A stretch of DNA of 7,292 nt from LMUY01 sp964246185 (GTDB lineage: Bacteria > Pseudomonadota > Alphaproteobacteria > Acetobacterales > Acetobacteraceae), in contig CAXTPP010000154.1 of NCBI GenBank assembly GCA_964246185.1, positions 1-7,292 of the forward strand, in the 5' to 3' direction. Each line of letters starts with the position of its first letter. The first letter of the stretch is position 1. This document shows, piece after piece, positions 5,429 through 7,292 of this stretch. The notes beneath the pieces were generated by a model. That model searched no databases, was not told the DNA's origin, and was given only the letters and a program-made list of their open reading frames with translations. Both the position numbers and the translations under genes were made by a program.

Positions 5429-7141
5429 ATGGACCAGACGCTCACCCTCGATTTCGGATCGCCGGAGGAGGCCGCGGCCGCCGTCGTGGCGCTGCTGGAG
5501 AGCCAGGGGCAGTGCGACGCCCGCACGGTGGAGCGTGGCCGCCGGGTCGCGGAGGAGAACGGGCAGCGGCTGGACCGGGTGCTGATCCAGCTCGGCCTGG
5601 TGAACGAGCGGGATTTGGCCGCCGCCTTCACCACCCTGCTCGGCCTGCCGCTCGCCGCCGCCGACGGCTACCCGGCGGAACCGGTGTTCCCCGAGCAGCT
5701 CGCCCCCCGCTTCCTGCGCCAGGCCAAGGCGCTGCCGATGCTGCTCGAGGGCGGCACGCTGGCGCTGGCGATGGCGGACCCGCTGGACCGGTTCGCGCCC
5801 GCAGCCGTGGCCGCCGCGACCGGGACCGTGGTGCGCATCGCCGTGGCGGTGCCGATCGAGCTGGAGGCCGCGTTTGACCGGCTGTACCCGGACAAGGATG
5901 CGCCCACGGTGGACCATTCCGGCGGCGGCGAGCGGATGGAGGAGGACGCCGAGCGGCTGAAGGACCTGGCCAGCGAGGCGCCGGTCATCCGGCTGGTCAA
6001 CGGCATCATCAACCGCGCCGTGGAGACGCAGGCGTCCGACATCCACATCGAGCCGTTCGAGGACCGGCTGCGGGTGCGCTACCGCTACGACGGCGTGCTG
6101 CACGAGGCGGACAGCCCGCCGGTGCGGCTGACGGCGGCGATCATCTCACGCATCAAGATCATGTCCCGCCTGGACATCGCCGAGCGGCGGCTGCCGCAGG
6201 ATGGCCGCATCAAGCTGGCGGTGCGCGGCAGCGAGGTGGACTTCCGCGTCTCCACCATCCCCTCGCTGTATGGCGAGACGGTGGTGCTGCGCGTGCTGGA
6301 CCGCACCGCGGTTTCGTTGGACTACGACGCGCTCGGCCTGGCTCCTGCCGTGGTGGCGAAGCTGCAGCGCACGTTCGAGCTGCCCAACGGCATCGTGCTG
6401 GTGACGGGGCCGACCGGCAGCGGCAAGACCACGACGCTGTACACCGGGCTGACGGGGCTGAACGCCGTCACCCGCAAGGTGGTGACGGTCGAGGACCCGA
6501 TCGAGTATCAGCTTCGCGGCATCAACCAGATCCAGGTCAAGCCGCAGATCGGGCTGACCTTCGCCACCCTGCTGCGCTCCATCCTGCGGCAGGATCCGGA
6601 CGTCATCATGGTGGGCGAGATCCGCGACGGCGAGACGGCGCAGATCGCGGTGCAGGCGGCGCTGACCGGGCATCTGGTGCTGTCCACGGTGCACACGAAC
6701 TCGGCCGCGACCACCGTGGCGCGGCTGCGGGACATGGGGCTGGAGGACTACCTGATGACGGCGGTGCTGCGCGGCATCCTGGCGCAGCGGCTGGTGCGGC
6801 GGCTGTGCCCGGAGTGCCGCCGGCCTGCCCCGGCGGCGCCCGAGATGGTGCGGCGGTTCGGGCTGGACCGGCGTTGCGAGGGCACGCCGGTGCTGTGGCA
6901 CCCGGTCGGCTGCGACCGCTGCCGCAACACCGGGTTCCGCGGGCGGCAGGCGATCGCGGAGTTCATGCAGCCGGACGCAGAGATCGAGCGGCTGATCTTC
7001 ACCCGCGCCGACAGCTCCGAGATCGAGCGGGCGGCGGTGGCGGCGGGCATGACGACCATGTTCGATACGGGGGTAGCGGCGGCGCTGGACGGCACCACCA
7101 CGGTCGAGGAAGTCGTGCGCTCCATCCGGGCCGAGGCCTAA
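5429..7141 (+). CDS. gspE: Type II secretion ATPase GspE
   Basis: The product is 570 aa, full length for the family. It is a hexameric cytoplasmic ATPase that drives pseudopilus assembly through GspL/GspF. Domains: an N-terminal GspE_N/MshEN-like domain at about 40-150 (RLDRVLIQLGLVNERDL, 48-64); an acidic linker at about 155-175; then the N2 subdomain with SDIHIEPF (203-210) and LPQDGRIKL (255-263). The ATPase core has Walker A GPTGSGKTTT (327-336), the Asp box VVTVEDPIEY (351-360), Walker B DVIMVGEIRD (391-400) and the His box TGHLVLSTVHTNSA (413-426). The tetracysteine zinc motif that separates GspE from many relatives is present: C460-PE-C463 and C495-DR-C498. All catalytic motifs are intact. 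It is followed by gspF after 63 nt and is divergent from gspO. A PilB-type pilus ATPase is the alternative, but the neighbouring gspK and gspO favour a T2SS. Confidence 0.97.
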   Translation: MDQTLTLDFGSPEEAAAAVVALLESQGQCDARTVERGRRVAEENGQRLDRVLIQLGLVNERDLAAAFTTLLGLPLAAADGYPAEPVFPEQLAPRFLRQAKALPMLLEGGTLALAMADPLDRFAPAAVAAATGTVVRIAVAVPIELEAAFDRLYPDKDAPTVDHSGGGERMEEDAERLKDLASEAPVIRLVNGIINRAVETQASDIHIEPFEDRLRVRYRYDGVLHEADSPPVRLTAAIISRIKIMSRLDIAERRLPQDGRIKLAVRGSEVDFRVSTIPSLYGETVVLRVLDRTAVSLDYDALGLAPAVVAKLQRTFELPNGIVLVTGPTGSGKTTTLYTGLTGLNAVTRKVVTVEDPIEYQLRGINQIQVKPQIGLTFATLLRSILRQDPDVIMVGEIRDGETAQIAVQAALTGHLVLSTVHTNSAATTVARLRDMGLEDYLMTAVLRGILAQRLVRRLCPECRRPAPAAPEMVRRFGLDRRCEGTPVLWHPVGCDRCRNTGFRGRQAIAEFMQPDAEIERLIFTRADSSEIERAAVAAGMTTMFDTGVAAALDGTTTVEEVVRSIRAEA

Positions 7142-7146
7142 GGTGT

Positions 7147-7168
7147 CCAGAGGACGACCGTTCTCTGG
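7147..7168 (+). other. Stem-loop between gspE and gspF
   Basis: CCAGAGGAC (7147-7155) pairs with GTTCTCTGG (7160-7168), nine pairs including one G-T, around a 4-nt GACC loop. It begins 5 nt after the gspE stop. It may stabilise the gspE message or be a first arm of a terminator/attenuator with the next hairpin. Confidence 0.55.
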
Positions 7169-7170
7169 TG

Positions 7171-7203
7171 GGGTTCGGGGCGAAGCCCTGATCTTATTCT
7201 TCT
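7171..7203 (+). terminator. Second stem-loop with T-rich tail, possible leaky intra-operon terminator
   Basis: GGGTTCG (7171-7177) pairs with CGAA and CCC (7181-7184 and 7186-7188), with one bulged G and a GGG loop. It is followed by a T-rich tail at 7189-7203, in which 8 of 15 bases are T. This has the outline of a weak rho-independent terminator, sitting directly before the gspF start, and may reduce gspF expression relative to gspE. It may equally be a copy of a dispersed GC-rich palindrome. Confidence 0.45.
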
Positions 7204-7204
7204 A

Positions 7205-7292
7205 ATGCTGTACCGCTACACCGCCATAGACCCCTCCGGCGCCATGGCGCGCGGCCAGATGGAGGCGGCAGACGAGGCGGCCGTCATTAAGG
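7205..7292 (+). CDS. gspF: Type II secretion inner-membrane platform protein GspF, N-terminal part (runs off the right edge)
   Basis: Only 29 codons are visible, beginning MLYRYTAIDPSGAMARGQME and continuing AADEAAVIK. The opening (aromatic-Arg-Tyr, then Ala-x-Asp-x-x-Gly, then a Gly-x-Met/Leu-Glu-Ala stretch) is the standard start of GspF proteins. GspF is the polytopic protein around which the pseudopilus is assembled and which contacts GspE. The position directly after gspE matches the usual gspE-gspF order. The 14 nt before the ATG are pyrimidine-rich (TTATTCTTCT) and contain no Shine-Dalgarno, so translation may be weak or may start elsewhere; the ATG at codon 14 is a less likely alternative. 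Confidence 0.85.
   Translation, partial: MLYRYTAIDPSGAMARGQMEAADEAAVIK

Noticed and set aside
5399..6103. Possible long N-terminal extension of GspO, since its frame is open to 6103
   Set aside because: The extra part is antisense to gspE, rich in His/Gln/Arg/Gly and lacks membrane helices; the PilD-type protein begins at the ATG at 5398 or 5392.
6146..6901. Minus-strand open frame of 251 codons opposite gspE
   Set aside because: His/Gln/Arg-rich reading of the complement of the conserved ATPase core; no domain.
1..7292. tRNA, rRNA, CRISPR array, insertion sequence or phage signature
   Set aside because: None seen on either strand: no regularly spaced repeats, no transposase or integrase motifs, and no non-coding stretch longer than about 80 bases.

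Overview
The window is high in G+C (about 74% in three hand-counted lines of gspE). Its genes run on both strands with very short gaps. The gene content is a type II secretion system (T2SS) locus, an AapJ-like amino-acid-binding protein, and a secreted phosphoesterase of the AcpA/phospholipase C superfamily. This suggests a high-GC alphaproteobacterium, perhaps Rhodospirillales/Acetobacteraceae. That placement is inferred from composition and remembered family resemblance; no search was run.

Region by region: (1) 1-3747, minus strand, reads right to left as one apparent transcription unit: a divergent periplasmic solute-binding protein, a BCP-type peroxiredoxin, a large secreted phosphoesterase, then the start of the minor pseudopilin gene gspK, which leaves the window at base 1. 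(2) 3748-3827 is the short divergent region. (3) 3828-4610, plus strand, is a class I SAM-dependent methyltransferase whose G+C is clearly lower (about 62%), so it is probably a later arrival. (4) 4611-4657 is a convergent gap with a hairpin. (5) 4658-5398, minus strand, is the prepilin peptidase gene gspO. (6) 5429-7141, plus strand, is the secretion ATPase gene gspE, followed by a gap with two hairpins and the first 29 codons of gspF, which leave the window on the right.

How the genes fit together: GspE powers the T2SS, GspF is its inner-membrane platform, GspO cleaves and methylates the pseudopilins, and GspK is the minor pseudopilin at the pilus tip. The phosphoesterase has a Sec-type signal peptide and lies 2 nt upstream of gspK, so it is the obvious candidate for a cargo exported by this system. 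The roles of the peroxiredoxin and the solute-binding protein are not clear. The latter lacks the family's signature ligand-contact motif and has no permease gene nearby.

Main points for a second look: the solute-binding protein has a textbook signal peptide but an ACG codon where its ATG should be; it looks like a repurposed AapJ-type protein; gspO and gspE start back to back only 30 bp apart; and two stem-loops lie between gspE and gspF.
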